Source of the DNA: Niebla homalea
Taxonomy: Eukaryota > Ascomycota > Lecanoromycetes > Lecanorales > Ramalinaceae
Direction of reading: 5' to 3'
Length of the DNA stretch: 64,000 nt
NCBI GenBank assembly: GCA_019925105.1
Contig: JAHGAU010000016.1
Span: 62,001-126,000 of the forward strand
Shown: positions 52,620 to 62,932 of the stretch, in pieces
Layout: every line of letters begins with the position of its first letter
How positions within the stretch are numbered: position 1 is the stretch's first letter
Translations under genes and position numbers: made by a program
Notes under the pieces: generated by a model
The model's database searches: none
The model's input: the letters and a program-made list of their open reading frames with translations, nothing else
What the model was told of the DNA's origin: nothing

Positions 52620-55060
52620 CATTTCTCTACGATATCTCCAGGACTGGCTGCCGGCTTAACCACCCTCTTTATCTTTATCCTTCGTTTACTAGTGCCCCTC
52701 TCCTTTTCCTTTCTTCTCCTTTTATATTATTACTTTTATTAATTCTGTATTTAAACCTTAATAATTAATTAACCTAACCTATCCGTTATATAGCTCCTTA
52801 AAAGTATTATTAAGTTATAATATATATTACGGAGTATTCCCCGGAATATTACTTATAAATAAAAGATAACTTAAATATTTTAAAACTTACTTAACAAGTT
52901 TACGGGAAGGGTAATAAATATATATTAAGCTTAATTAAGAACTTTTAATATTAATAAGGATCCCTCCCTAGCTTATTTTAATAGACCGATAAAAGTCTTA
53001 TCGATACCGTTAAATACTACCAATTTACTAAGAAGAATCCCGTAATTACCTTTAAAGGTATCTCGATTAATATTCTATACGCCTTCTTCGACTAATTTCT
53101 GCGGGAACGTAAGGGTAGTCTTAATACGGCCAATTCTTTATAAATATACTAGAACGCCTTCTACCTTTTACGGAAGTAAAAGATAGGTATTCATTAGATC
53201 GATCCGCTTATTAAAAGTTAAATATACGGGGTATTTTAGTTATTCTATAATATCTTAATTACTCTATAGAGTTAGCCGTCGCTAATAATAATTAGATAAA
53301 ATAACGGTTAACGATCGTATATAACCTCCGGAAGGATAAAAAGAAAAAGCCGGTATTATATATTAAAGATAAGTTCGAGCTTTTAAAAACACTTTATATT
53401 TCTATGGAAACGAAATTCCCTTACGAACGTTACTACGTGTAACTGGCTTTAATTATATAACTTATTGGGATTACGGGCAACCGGCTTAATACCCTATTAA
53501 CGGTCTGTTACCGGCATATTAAGGTAACCTTACTGCCGGACTTTAAAGGTGGAAAGTAGCCTTAAATACTGCTTAAGATTATATTCCATTATATTAAAGG
53601 CTACCTTAAAGAGAAAGATACGTACGTCTTCCTATTCCACACTATATTTATTACGTCTGCGGTCGCTGACGGGCGTAATAAAAATAAATTCAGGATTCCC
53701 AATATCCTGAATAAGCCGTATTTCCTGCTTTATCCTTATATTATTATACTTACTTTACTTTTTATAGATTAAGCTTTTACTGCCTCCTCCTTAACTTTAC
53801 CGGAATAGTTATTCCGTCTTCAAATTATTCTAGGGCAGAAATAGTTACCGGTACCTTTAAAGGATAAAATGGCAGATAAACCTTTATTCCGGCGGTATAA
53901 AATTACCGTAGAATATATCCAGATTTCTAAGGAGTAAGCTCTGGTTAATATTATTCTCCGACCTTAAATAATTAATCTCGGGAGTATTACCGGTATAGAA
54001 CTTCCTATAGGTTTATATACCTTTTAACGTAATAACGGGCAAGCTCTCGATAATAGTAATAAGTAGACGATAATCGTTAATCGAGGGTCGTACTTACCGG
54101 TATATAAATAGGATTACGGACGTATAACGGAACATTATCCTATAATATTATAACTCCTCCGTTTTCCAGAAGAATTACGCTTTAAAATATATACTTAATA
54201 CTTAAGCCGTTTATCGTAACTTAAAACTATAAACCACCTTAATATAAACCGTTAATAAGATAAATCGTACGATTAATTCTTAACGGCCGCGGAAACTTAC
54301 TTTAACGTAATAAGTTAAAATCGATTATTACTTAAAAGTAAAACTTTTACGTTAAAGGTTAAAGTTATTATTATAAATCTTTTAAGATTAAAAGCATTTT
54401 ATCGTTAACGTAAAAAAGATTTTCTTATATAATAATTATTAATAAATTTATTAAGTTTATCGTAATTTAAAATAACGATATAAGAAAGTATTATTAACGG
54501 AAATTAAAAAGAAATATAAGAAAAAGTAATTAATAATCGATATTTAATAATAATTAAAGGGATTACCGGTTATAAAATAAAAAGTTCTTTAAGTAATTAA
54601 TTACGTTTTTACGGAAAAAGTTTACGCTATTAACGCGCTTTTTACCTTTATTATATTATTAATTAAAAAGGAGTATTAACGGTAAGGAATAGCTATTTAT
54701 ACGTTAATAATATTCTATAAGAAGCAGGAAAATTAAGGCTTCCGTCGCCGTAAAGTAGACTTTAAGGTTAAAGAGGAGCAGACATTAATCTTACCACCGT
54801 AAAGTCTATCGGAAATACTCCCGGTCGAATATAAAGCTATATAATATATCTTTTACCTCGCGAATAAAGATTTATCGGTTAATAATCGCCTTAAGACTTT
54901 TACGGCTCGCAGTAACCTTAAAAAGCACTTCTATTATAAGTATCTCCGCTATTATCCAGAAAATTAACCTATCGCGTGCCCCTATTTACTGTACGATATT
55001 AAATTGGCTAATAAAATACAGCTACAGAACCATGCGGCGTAGGTATATAAAACCTTAACC
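52620..55060 (+). pseudogene. DUF3435-family protein (captain-like tyrosine recombinase) with C-terminal C2H2 fingers, RIP-damaged
   Basis: Recognised from through-stop translation. An N-terminal core-binding-like region (DKSLIDTVKYYQFTKKNP near 52,988) is followed by the catalytic region. ITGNRLNTLL at 53,470-53,500 holds the first catalytic Arg (53,482-53,484). YTF*RNNGQALD at 54,016-54,050 holds the box-II Arg (54,028-54,030). VFQKNY at 54,161-54,178 ends in the candidate nucleophile Tyr. The C-terminus (54,820-55,044) is a double C2H2 module, ARSNLKKHF then ACPYLLYD...LQNHAA, with several Cys now Tyr. DUF3435 is the tyrosine-recombinase family that mobilises Starship elements. At least one frameshift and many TAA/TAG stops from Gln, Arg and Trp make it a pseudogene. 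The start is unclear. Damage is milder than in the LINEs. Confidence 0.85.
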
Positions 55061-55566
55061 TGACAATATTCAGGCCCCGGCTAGGTAATTTACGGTTAAG
55101 AGATACTATCTGCGACGTCTGCATTACCCTTATTAATGGATTAATTCGGTCTGGCATTAATCTGCGGCTCACTTTCGTGATCCCTTCCTGTAGCTTATAG
55201 GTTGGGCTCTTGGTTTGGGCACTTATGGACATAATAAACAAGATCGCGTAGATTATTATCGCACTCACCTCTTCCCCTTTCACCTTGAAATATATATATT
55301 ACTTCGCAACAGATCTATGGAGGGCATAATTCCTTCGAATGAGCGTGCTTCGAACCAAACTATCTTATATATTCATGAACGGACGCTATAGAATCCTATA
55401 TTGAGAAATATTCAGTCCTATTATAATCGTCATATTTTTCCTCGCAGCGTATCTCAAATTCCTACTTCAATTACTTTGATATCACTTATTACACGGATCT
55501 GCTCTGAATTCTGTCTCTAGGCCTGCCAAGCCTTCCGTTCTTCTCACTTGTTGCTGTCCAGCACCT
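55061..55566. other. Intergenic region between convergent DUF3435 and NLR genes
   Basis: Normal-composition DNA between two convergently oriented genes. A 91-codon minus-strand frame (55,008-55,283) overlaps the DUF3435 C-terminus and looks accidental. No other gene is seen. Confidence 0.5.
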
Positions 55567-58253
55567 TCAAATTTTGGCCCATTTAGTTCCCTTCTCGAGC
55601 AGCATTTATACCACTTTCTCATGACCTCTAGATGACGCCGCATGCAGTGCGTTGACATAGTATTCACCTTGAGCGTTAACATCGGCTCCCTTCTCAAGCA
55701 GCATCTGCACCACTTTCTCATGACCTCCAGATGACGCCGCTTGCAGTGCGCTGCCATAGCGCCCACCTTGAGCGTTGACATCGGCTCCCTTCTCAAGCAG
55801 CATTTGCACCACTTTCTCATGACCTCCATCTGACGCCGCTTGCAGTGCGTTGCCATAGTATCCACCTTGAGCGTTGACATCGGCTCCCTTCTCAAGCAGC
55901 ATCTGCACCACTTTCTCATGACCTCTAGATGACGCCGCATGCAGTGCGTTGACATAGTATCCACCTTGAGCGTTGACATCGGCTCCCTTCTCAAGCAGCA
56001 TCTGCACCACTTTCTCATGACCTCTAGTTGACGCCGCTTGCAGTGCGCTGCCATACTCCCCACCATGAGCGTTGACATCGGTGGTTACGCTCCCTGCTTG
56101 CTCCTTGCCAATCAATTCAAACAGAGCCCGGTCGAGTCCCAGTAATGATGCATAATAGACTGGAGTGGCGATTGTGAACAATAGACGACTATAGTCGATG
56201 TCAGTCTTCCAGGATTTATCCATATTATGCAGCTTGACCCAAGTTGTGAATGATTGCCGATGTTGAAATAGTTTCACGAGGAGGTAGTCTAGTCCAGGGG
56301 CGGGATCTACCGTATCCTGGTAATAACGGTACCAGTACGTGGCTGCAAATTGAGCTAATGGAAATACTTTGACTAGACTCTGATCCAGATTTAAGCTGCA
56401 AAGGTCATCTTCAAGCAAGTATACTAAACAAATCTGTGCAATTTGGGCGTGCGCTGTAACGCTATTCAGGCTAAAAATTGCAGCCTTCTGTTGCTGGATG
56501 CGTTCTGATTCCAGGTATTCTTGAACAGAGAAGTGAGCAATACGGACAGTGGGCGTCAAATCATCATCATCATCAGGTTCGCTGGTTGGATCCGCATGAA
56601 GACCAATATCGACCAAACCGAGGCATATTTCACGAATGTCGTCCGAATCTTGCAATCGGCGTTCACAATTCAGTCTTACGGAGCTCTCGAGTTCGACGGC
56701 GATACCATTAATAAGCTTTTGTACCTTTAATGGCCTTACAGCAAAGCAGAGTAGGGTTAAGATCCGTCGAGCATCCTTAATCAGATTAGGGTCGATGTTG
56801 CACAATATCCGCTCGTACGTCTCATCCAATGTTTGAGGCAATGAATGGAGTGCCTTGTCGAGGTGGTACTTACTGCGAGGGCACGACTGTAGAGCTCGAA
56901 GTTGGTACTTAACCTATCGAAATCTATAATTATTAATTAATGCCTTCCTTTCCTTTGGATAATATCTACTTATACGCCCTTAATACCTTTAACTAATGCT
57001 TTTTAAATTTTATTACGATATAGTAACAGTTTTCGAAGCCTTTAGTCTCTATTAAGTTAACTAAATATAAAGTTTATAATATCTTAATCTATCCCTTTAT
57101 TTCGCATTTTAATTTGGTAGGTAGCTGGCAGGTTAAGGGACTCCTTAATATCTATCTTATCCCGGCTTATAATAAAGAGGTATAAGTTATGTACGCCTTA
57201 CTTTCGTATAGTCTTGAGGGCTTAAAGTAGATACTCTTGTGGTCCATTCTTAGGGCTTTTATCGAGCGTATTTAGGAAGAAATAAACATATTAAAACCTT
57301 TAAATTAAACGCCGGAGATACTTAAGTAATACAGGCAATAAAGGTATATCAATATAATATAATTTATACAGCTATATAAGGTCTATATATCCGTTTTAAA
57401 GTTAACTTAATAATTATAATAGCAATATTCGTATTACGGATAATTTATTCTATTTTAAATTATTATTAAAAGTAAAATAAAAAAATATTATACCGATATT
57501 ACGGTTATATCCCCGACGTTATAATATAGACTATATTACTATTAAATATAATATTAACTTATTAGACCCAATAAATCCTATAAGCTAAATAATAAATTTT
57601 TCCCCTTTTAATTAACTTAAGAATTAATTATTCTTAAGGAGCTATAGCCTAGTCCCTAGGTATTTCTTTACGTAGGCTGCGTTATAATCTATAAAGGTAT
57701 TAGGTATATTAAGTTAATCGCGAAAACCTAATAAGATTTAATCGGTTTTAATTAACTTTAAAATGCCTTTCATCCCGGTAACGTTATCTTATAATCTCTG
57801 AGTATTATTAAGCTACAATATATTCAGGGTAAAAAAGAGATTAGCTCGTATCTTATTAATATCTTTATCGAGTTTCTGAAGGGTACTTTATTAAAAAGGG
57901 TATATTACTCGACGTCCTACGACCTTAACAGCAGCTTTAAGTCCGGTCAACGAGGGCTTTCTGAACTTCTGATATTCATCCTATAGTTCTTAAATTAATT
58001 TATCGTATTTTAAGATCGATGTCTTAATACTTTTGATTAAGCCTTGTTCGTCCGCCTGGAAAATGCGACTTAATAAGGCCTTTTTAAGAGATTAAAAGGT
58101 TTCCGTAAGGCTTTTAAGCCTCTTAATAATACCTACGAGCTTAATATTCTAATATTTATACGATTTATAGAAGTCAACCAGCGACTACATAACTTGAATT
58201 CTTAACGAGATTATACCTATTACGCTTCCTGCGATAAAGAGTAAGTCGGTCAT
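55567..58253 (-). pseudogene. NLR protein: HeLo-like domain, NACHT ATPase, ankyrin repeats (5' half RIP-mutated)
   Basis: The frame starts at ATG 58,253 with MTDLLFIAGSVIGIISL, the hallmark start of fungal STAND proteins with a HeLo-like N-terminal domain (membrane-targeting, death-inducing in related proteins). Walker A survives as GFIGSNK at 57,558-57,578 (ancestral GFAGSGKS). Walker B is FFLNTLDKSPKN near 57,259-57,288, its first Asp now Asn. An SRDKIDIKESL motif follows near 57,140-57,170. From about 56,905 leftward the sequence is clean and open: LPQTLDETYERIL, a helical region (56,840-56,100), then five 33-residue ankyrin repeats. The last repeat has CAG changed to TAA (55,606-55,608), followed by 11 more codons to a second stop. 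These genes serve in allorecognition and immune-type cell death. The full frame would be about 895 codons. The gene is broken in the N-terminal half by many stops. Confidence 0.88.
55606..56080 (-). repeat. Five near-identical 99-bp ankyrin-repeat units
   Basis: Each unit encodes 33 residues with the invariant core GHEKVVQMLLEKGADVNAQ. Variation is confined to a few positions (residues 2-5, 8 and 12-13 of the unit: for example EYGS, YYVN, YYGN, RYGS; Q or H; TR, SR, DG, SG). Such high-identity tandem repeats are typical of rapidly evolving fungal NLR recognition domains. The unit is short, which may be why RIP did not act on it. Confidence 0.92.
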
Positions 58254-58700
58254 AATATAAGATTTCGAGCTAATATTATGCGTCGGTGGCTAATATAATA
58301 GAGGCGAAGGATAGGATAATGAAGGCAATACCAGCTGTCTAATCTTTAAATAGTCTTGCGGAATTATAATGCTTCCTGCTCTTCTTATTAATCCTTTCTT
58401 TTTATTACTATTAAAGACGAAAACTGATCCGGTTAAGGAACTCCTCCAGTCGTAAAAATTTGTTTTTAAGCTCAGACTTCGGTCCAGTCTTAGCTCGCTA
58501 TTGCCGTTATAGACAGTTATTGATAGAATAGAGAGTTTAGCTGCTATAAAGCTGACGGAGGACTTAAGCGGCAAATTACTTAAGAATATAGTTAATATAG
58601 TATTATCTATAAGTTCAGTCGCGCTTAAATAATTATATATATAAATCATAAAAGCGCTAATCGATCGTAACTCTTTAAATAGGTAAGAACCGGAGTTATC
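58254..58700 (-). other. 5' flank of the NLR gene
   Basis: RIP-altered upstream region. A 119-codon minus-strand frame at 58,290-58,649 has no recognised domain and lies where the promoter or leader would be. I could not decide whether it is an extra N-terminal exon. No promoter element is evident. Confidence 0.4.
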
Positions 58701-60930
58701 TGGCGGCGCGTTAGCCTTATGCCAGACTTATTACGCTTTAAGACCTAATAGGCCGATATAGCATAAATAAAGAAATTCTTTCTAATTAAGTTAAGGCTGT
58801 TTATATCAGTCTCAACTAAAGCAGCTCATAATACATACTGATCCCACCAGTGTAAGTCTTATAACAATTAACTTATTATATTTCCAGACGCTATAGCTTT
58901 TAATCCCAAAATAGCTGCCGTAACCGCTAGCGTAAGGGCAACCTTAGCGCTTAAGGGATATTCATTTATAACCGCCGTCCGCTACTATCATCGAATATCA
59001 TTTCAATCGGCTTAAAGCAAGCCTCTAATATGCATAATATTGAGGCTTATAAGACAGAGATATAGTATACTTGAAATGGAGTTAGCGTTTACGACGCTTT
59101 ACAGCTATTCTTTTACTTCGTAAAGATTAAATAAACGGCGTTATTAATATATAAGCTTATACGTATAGAAGCTTGCGTATATAAGGGCTAAGGATCGATT
59201 AGAAGTTAACGGGTAACGGCGCTGAAGCTACGTTGCTTTCAGCTTTACGGTAAATACCTTGGTCCAGAATATGATTAATACTGGTTATCGACTGCAATAA
59301 ATCCTACGTACAGTAATTAACTTTAGAATTATCTATTAATTACGAGACTTTCGCGCGTAATTATAAAAGGAAATTTCGTTATAATTAATAAATTAATTAC
59401 TCCTAATATATTATTATTAAGATAAAGTTAAAGGCGGGAGAAAGAGAGAAGCTTTAGGAATATTATATATTAAATCTTAAGAGCATAAATAATATACCTT
59501 ATATTATTATTTATTAAAATAGCCATAAAGAGGCCGGGCGGATATATTAATAAACGTTAACGTTAAAAGAAAATATATTAAGTAAGGAGTTATAGGAGTA
59601 AATGCTTATATTCGGAAGACTAAAAGCGTCCGGATATTACTAGAGAAGATTCAGGATTCATTCGGTACTTTTATTAATAAGTATAATCTTGGAATAATCT
59701 ATTACGTCGTAAAAGAGCTTCTTAATGCCGGCATCTTTAAATTAACTTCGGAAGCTTAAGCGCAATTCCTTAAGCTGTTTTAATCCTCCGATAATACTTA
59801 ATAAGGAAGCGAGTCTTCCGATTTTAAAGCCACCTATCTAAGGCCGAAGATATAAGGGCAATAATATCCTTATAAAAGGAGAATATTAAAAAACCGGACG
59901 CTTTACATCCGAAATTTTCGCTATAGGGTAAAAGTGAATTAATAATTATCCTAAGTTAAGCCTCATCCCTTTAATAGATTCCCATAGAATGAATTTACCT
60001 CCTATAATGCCTATAACATTAACCCTTTATCCTCTTTACGTACCCTATAAAATATAATATCGTCTTTTTACGATGATTTAATCCAAACTCAAACGAATAT
60101 TATATTAACTCTAGGCATCTATGGCTATTAAAAGTCTTTAAGGCGAGGTCATCTATACATATTGAATTTATAGAGCTTACTCGATGGATAAGAATCCTAT
60201 TTAAATATTATAAAGAGCTTTTATGCTTAATTACGATTAAAGTATTAAGCATATCTTTACGTAATATCCTTTTTAAAATATATTAAATACGGTATACGGC
60301 ATTTTATAGACGCTTTACAAGCGTTTTTAAGATTAAGGAGATATTAATAATTACGGTATTACTTATTATAATCCTAAAGGATAATTTACGGACCAGAAAA
60401 ATCAAAACGATATAAAAAGAAATATAAAGAAAATTAAAAGAACTAAAATAAATATAAAATAAGTTAAAAGTAAAAACGTTAATAAAGCTTATAATAATTA
60501 ATTATAAAAGAAGCTTATTGGATAAACTTAAAAAAAACGTAATTAACCTTATATTTAATAAAGGTTATTATAATTAATTACGTTTTAAATTAAGATTAAA
60601 TAACTTTCTAAAGATAAGCTAAAAATATATTAATTTAAACGGTTATTATTTAAATAAATTTAATTATACGGAAAGAAACGATATTATTTTAAAACTTAAA
60701 GATTTTAAAGGAATATTAAATTTAATAATATAAAGAACGATTATTGGATATGATACTTTATAATTAATTACTTATTAATAATAACCGGTAAGCTATCTTA
60801 TATAAAGTTAAGATGGCATCTTAATCCTTTAAGTCCGTAGGAAATAGGAAGGATATAATTAAAAATATCTATTTATTATAATAGAAAATCAAATCCAACA
60901 ATAAGTAGTCAAAGTCAAAGTAACGATTGC
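58701..60930. other. Unidentified, moderately RIP-mutated region
   Basis: The plus strand read through stops gives protein-like text at 59,090-59,330 (for example SVYDALQLFFYFV) and at 59,600-59,780 (LLEKIQDSFGTFINKYNLGI, then YYVVKELLNAGIFKLTSEA). This suggests a decayed plus-strand gene, divergent from the NLR. Family not recognised. From about 60,400 the sequence is very AT-rich with no recognisable content. Confidence 0.45.
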
Positions 60931-61070
60931 TATTTTTAGATTTTGGTCCACTGCTGGTAACTGTATGCGTACGTTATGATCATTCCAAGAAAAGCCTTGC
61001 CCCTGCGAGAAATTTTGAGGGTTATTGGTGGGACTGAGACTCCAAGTTCTCTGTATTCAAACGCTCTCAT
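60931..61070. other. Start of unmutated right-hand DNA
   Basis: Composition returns to normal at about 60,930. A 78-codon minus-strand frame (60,936-61,172) runs into the repeat array and is not credible as a gene. Confidence 0.5.
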
Positions 61071-61350
61071 TGTCTGGACCCCTACCGTGTTTAAACCCCC
61101 CTCAAGTTTGACACTTTTTGGTTCCTGAACAGTCTCCGTGTCTAGACCCCCCAGTGTGTAAACCCCCCTCAAATTTGACCCTTTTTCGTTCCTGACTACT
61201 CTCGGTGTCTAGACCCCCCCAGTGTTCAAAACCCCCTCAAATTTGACCCTTTTTCGTTCCTGACTACTCTCGGTGTCTAGACCCCCCCAGTGTTCAAAAC
61301 CCCCTCAAATTTGACCCTTTCCGTTCCTGAACACTCCCGGTGTCTAGACG
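61071..61350 (+). repeat. 68-bp tandem repeat, four units
   Basis: Units start with tgtctagaccc at 61,071, 61,139, 61,206 and 61,274, with a partial fifth at 61,341. Each unit carries a run of 6-7 C, then ctcaaatttgaccctttt and gttcctga. Units 2 to 4 are almost identical, and the third matches parts of the second and fourth exactly. It lies about 170 bp upstream of the kinase-like gene. Confidence 0.93.
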
Positions 61351-61518
61351 AGTTCCTGAACCTAAGCAAGAACGCGATGTGAGACTTATGTCGTAGTGCG
61401 CAGCCGCAGTAGTTGGTTGCTGGCAGCCGTAGTGGGGCATCAAATTTGGCCTGGCCAAGACCTGCCTCCGAAATTGTCAGGCTTTGCTCTCGAATATAAC
61501 ACAAACTAATACCTCTCT

Positions 61519-61998
61519 ATGTTCGTACAAATACAGAACGATATCCAAAGGCTGGACGGTAACGCATCAGCATACATTTATACTGTGACAAACGAGATTG
61601 TATTGAAAGCTCCTGTCATTTACTGCCAACTTCCAAAGGATGCATCGTCTCAAGACCAGTACGAATTTGCTTTAACCACCTTCTGCTCCCATGATGACAT
61701 CCGGAATGAGCGAGGAATCCTCTTGATACTTGAAAGAGCTCCCCATCCTAACATCGTCCAGCCAGTTGCATTAGACTATCCCGAAGGTCTTTACTTACGG
61801 CGATATCAAGCACTCGCTTCGATTCTAACAAAGGAGCCACATTCTATTAGCAGAAAGTGCTTCTACCGGGACATGCTTTGTGCCTTGACACACTTACACG
61901 AACTGAAAATTGCGCACGCAGATGTGAGGATAGATAATTTTCTTTGGGAAGAAGGCGGACCCGTCCTCCTCTGCGATTCTAGTGAACTGTTAACGTAA
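61519..61998 (+). pseudogene. Truncated protein-kinase-like gene (N-lobe and catalytic loop only)
   Basis: 159 codons from ATG 61,519. Kinase landmarks: a beta-3 Lys at residue 30 (EIVLKAP); an alpha-C Glu near 64 (IRNERGILL); HPNIV at 76-80; the catalytic loop HADVRIDNFL at 133-142, with Asp135 in place and the usual Lys replaced by Arg137; and an Asp at 153 in LLCDSSELL where DFG is expected, so Phe and Gly are missing. The activation segment and C-lobe are absent, whereas kinase domains are about 250 residues. The stop lies in acgtaaggc, which resembles a 5' splice donor, so a further exon is possible. I saw no kinase C-lobe downstream. Codon use is normal, with no RIP. Confidence 0.6.
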
Positions 61999-62225
61999 GG
62001 CATATCATGAGGTTGCTGCCTCAACTGGGCGGAGACGCAATACAGAATATAGATTGCGAATAGAAAATTTTCTCACAATTAGTACGGATGAGTTCAGAGA
62101 CATCCACTTCTGACACCCTCCGCCAATTCTGGCATCCTCTCCAATTTTGGCACCTTACTCACCTCGTCGGCGTTTGCCTGGCTTTACTATATATAGACTC
62201 GGAGGCTATATCTTAGCGCTAGATT
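61999..62225. other. Non-coding stretch after the kinase-like gene
   Basis: No convincing frame. A short imperfect duplication (ccaattctggcatcctct then ccaattttggcaccttac) lies around 62,121-62,155. Confidence 0.5.
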
Positions 62226-62441
62226 GTCTTCAGACGCGGGTCCCAAGACACACCATGTCTCCAGACAACCAGCTGCAGACATTTATAGTCTTGAAACCAC
62301 CATCCCTAGACAATACTTGTCTGTAGAACATGGCGTCCAATGACAATCGTTCTCGTACACAGGGTGTCCTCTGACGAATGTCTCCAGCCTTATAGTGTCT
62401 TTCGACATTGGTCCTACAACAATTTTCCTTTCCCAAAAGAA
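62226..62441 (+). repeat. Degenerate 31-bp tandem repeat, seven units
   Basis: Units begin with gtctNNagac-like blocks at 62,226, 62,257, 62,288, 62,319, 62,349, 62,380 and 62,411. The spacing is 31 bp with one 30-bp step. Each unit also has a second conserved block (tccc-agaca or similar) in its right half. Identity between units is modest, so the array is old. Small frames on both strands here (62,230-62,541 and 62,340-62,570) are products of the repeat. Confidence 0.75.
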
Positions 62442-62932
62442 CCTGGACTTCATCTGTATCATTGGAAACCGCTGCTCCTTTTGAACTATGATGGAGCTGG
62501 GACGTCTTGCCTTTCTCGCAATCTGTTTTCCTTGTTAACAAAGATCTCTCGTCGGGTGCTGGGGCTGTGAGGACCCATCAGTAGGGAGCCTGTTGTTCGC
62601 GGTCTTCTTGAAGATGCATCAGGTCATGGGGCGCATGAAGAAAAGTGCATCACAACTCTTCCCATCTTAGATACACGGCTGCCTAGGAGGACACAAAATC
62701 TAGCGAATCTATTCACAATAGCATTGTAGGATAACCCAGCTTGGTAGTGACCTTACAATCATCATTCATTGCCTTATATACAGGACTAACCAAGAGAGTT
62801 CGCAATCTATTGGGTCTACTCATGCAGCATAGAGAGATAATCCACTGAACTAGGGACCCTGCACCGCCATCAATCATATCACTGCGCTTAGACAGTCACG
62901 GTGCCCAGAGGGAAACACAAGGCCTGTTACCC
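62442..62932. other. Intergenic, no gene recognised
   Basis: Normal-composition DNA between the 31-bp array and the 3' end of the DUF7924-like gene. It would contain that gene's 3' UTR and terminator. No repeat or RNA gene was seen. Confidence 0.5.

Noticed and set aside
55008..55283. 91-codon minus-strand frame with a hydrophobic start
   Set aside because: It overlaps the C2H2 end of the DUF3435 gene on the opposite strand and has no recognised domain.
55482..56078. 198-codon minus-strand frame with repeated Cys-rich units
   Set aside because: It is the alternative frame of the 99-bp ankyrin-repeat units; its repeats follow the DNA repeat, and the ankyrin frame has the recognisable domain.
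56478..56836. Three small plus-strand frames antisense to the NLR
   Set aside because: They lie wholly within the clean NLR coding region, have no domain, and arise because that region lacks stops on both strands.
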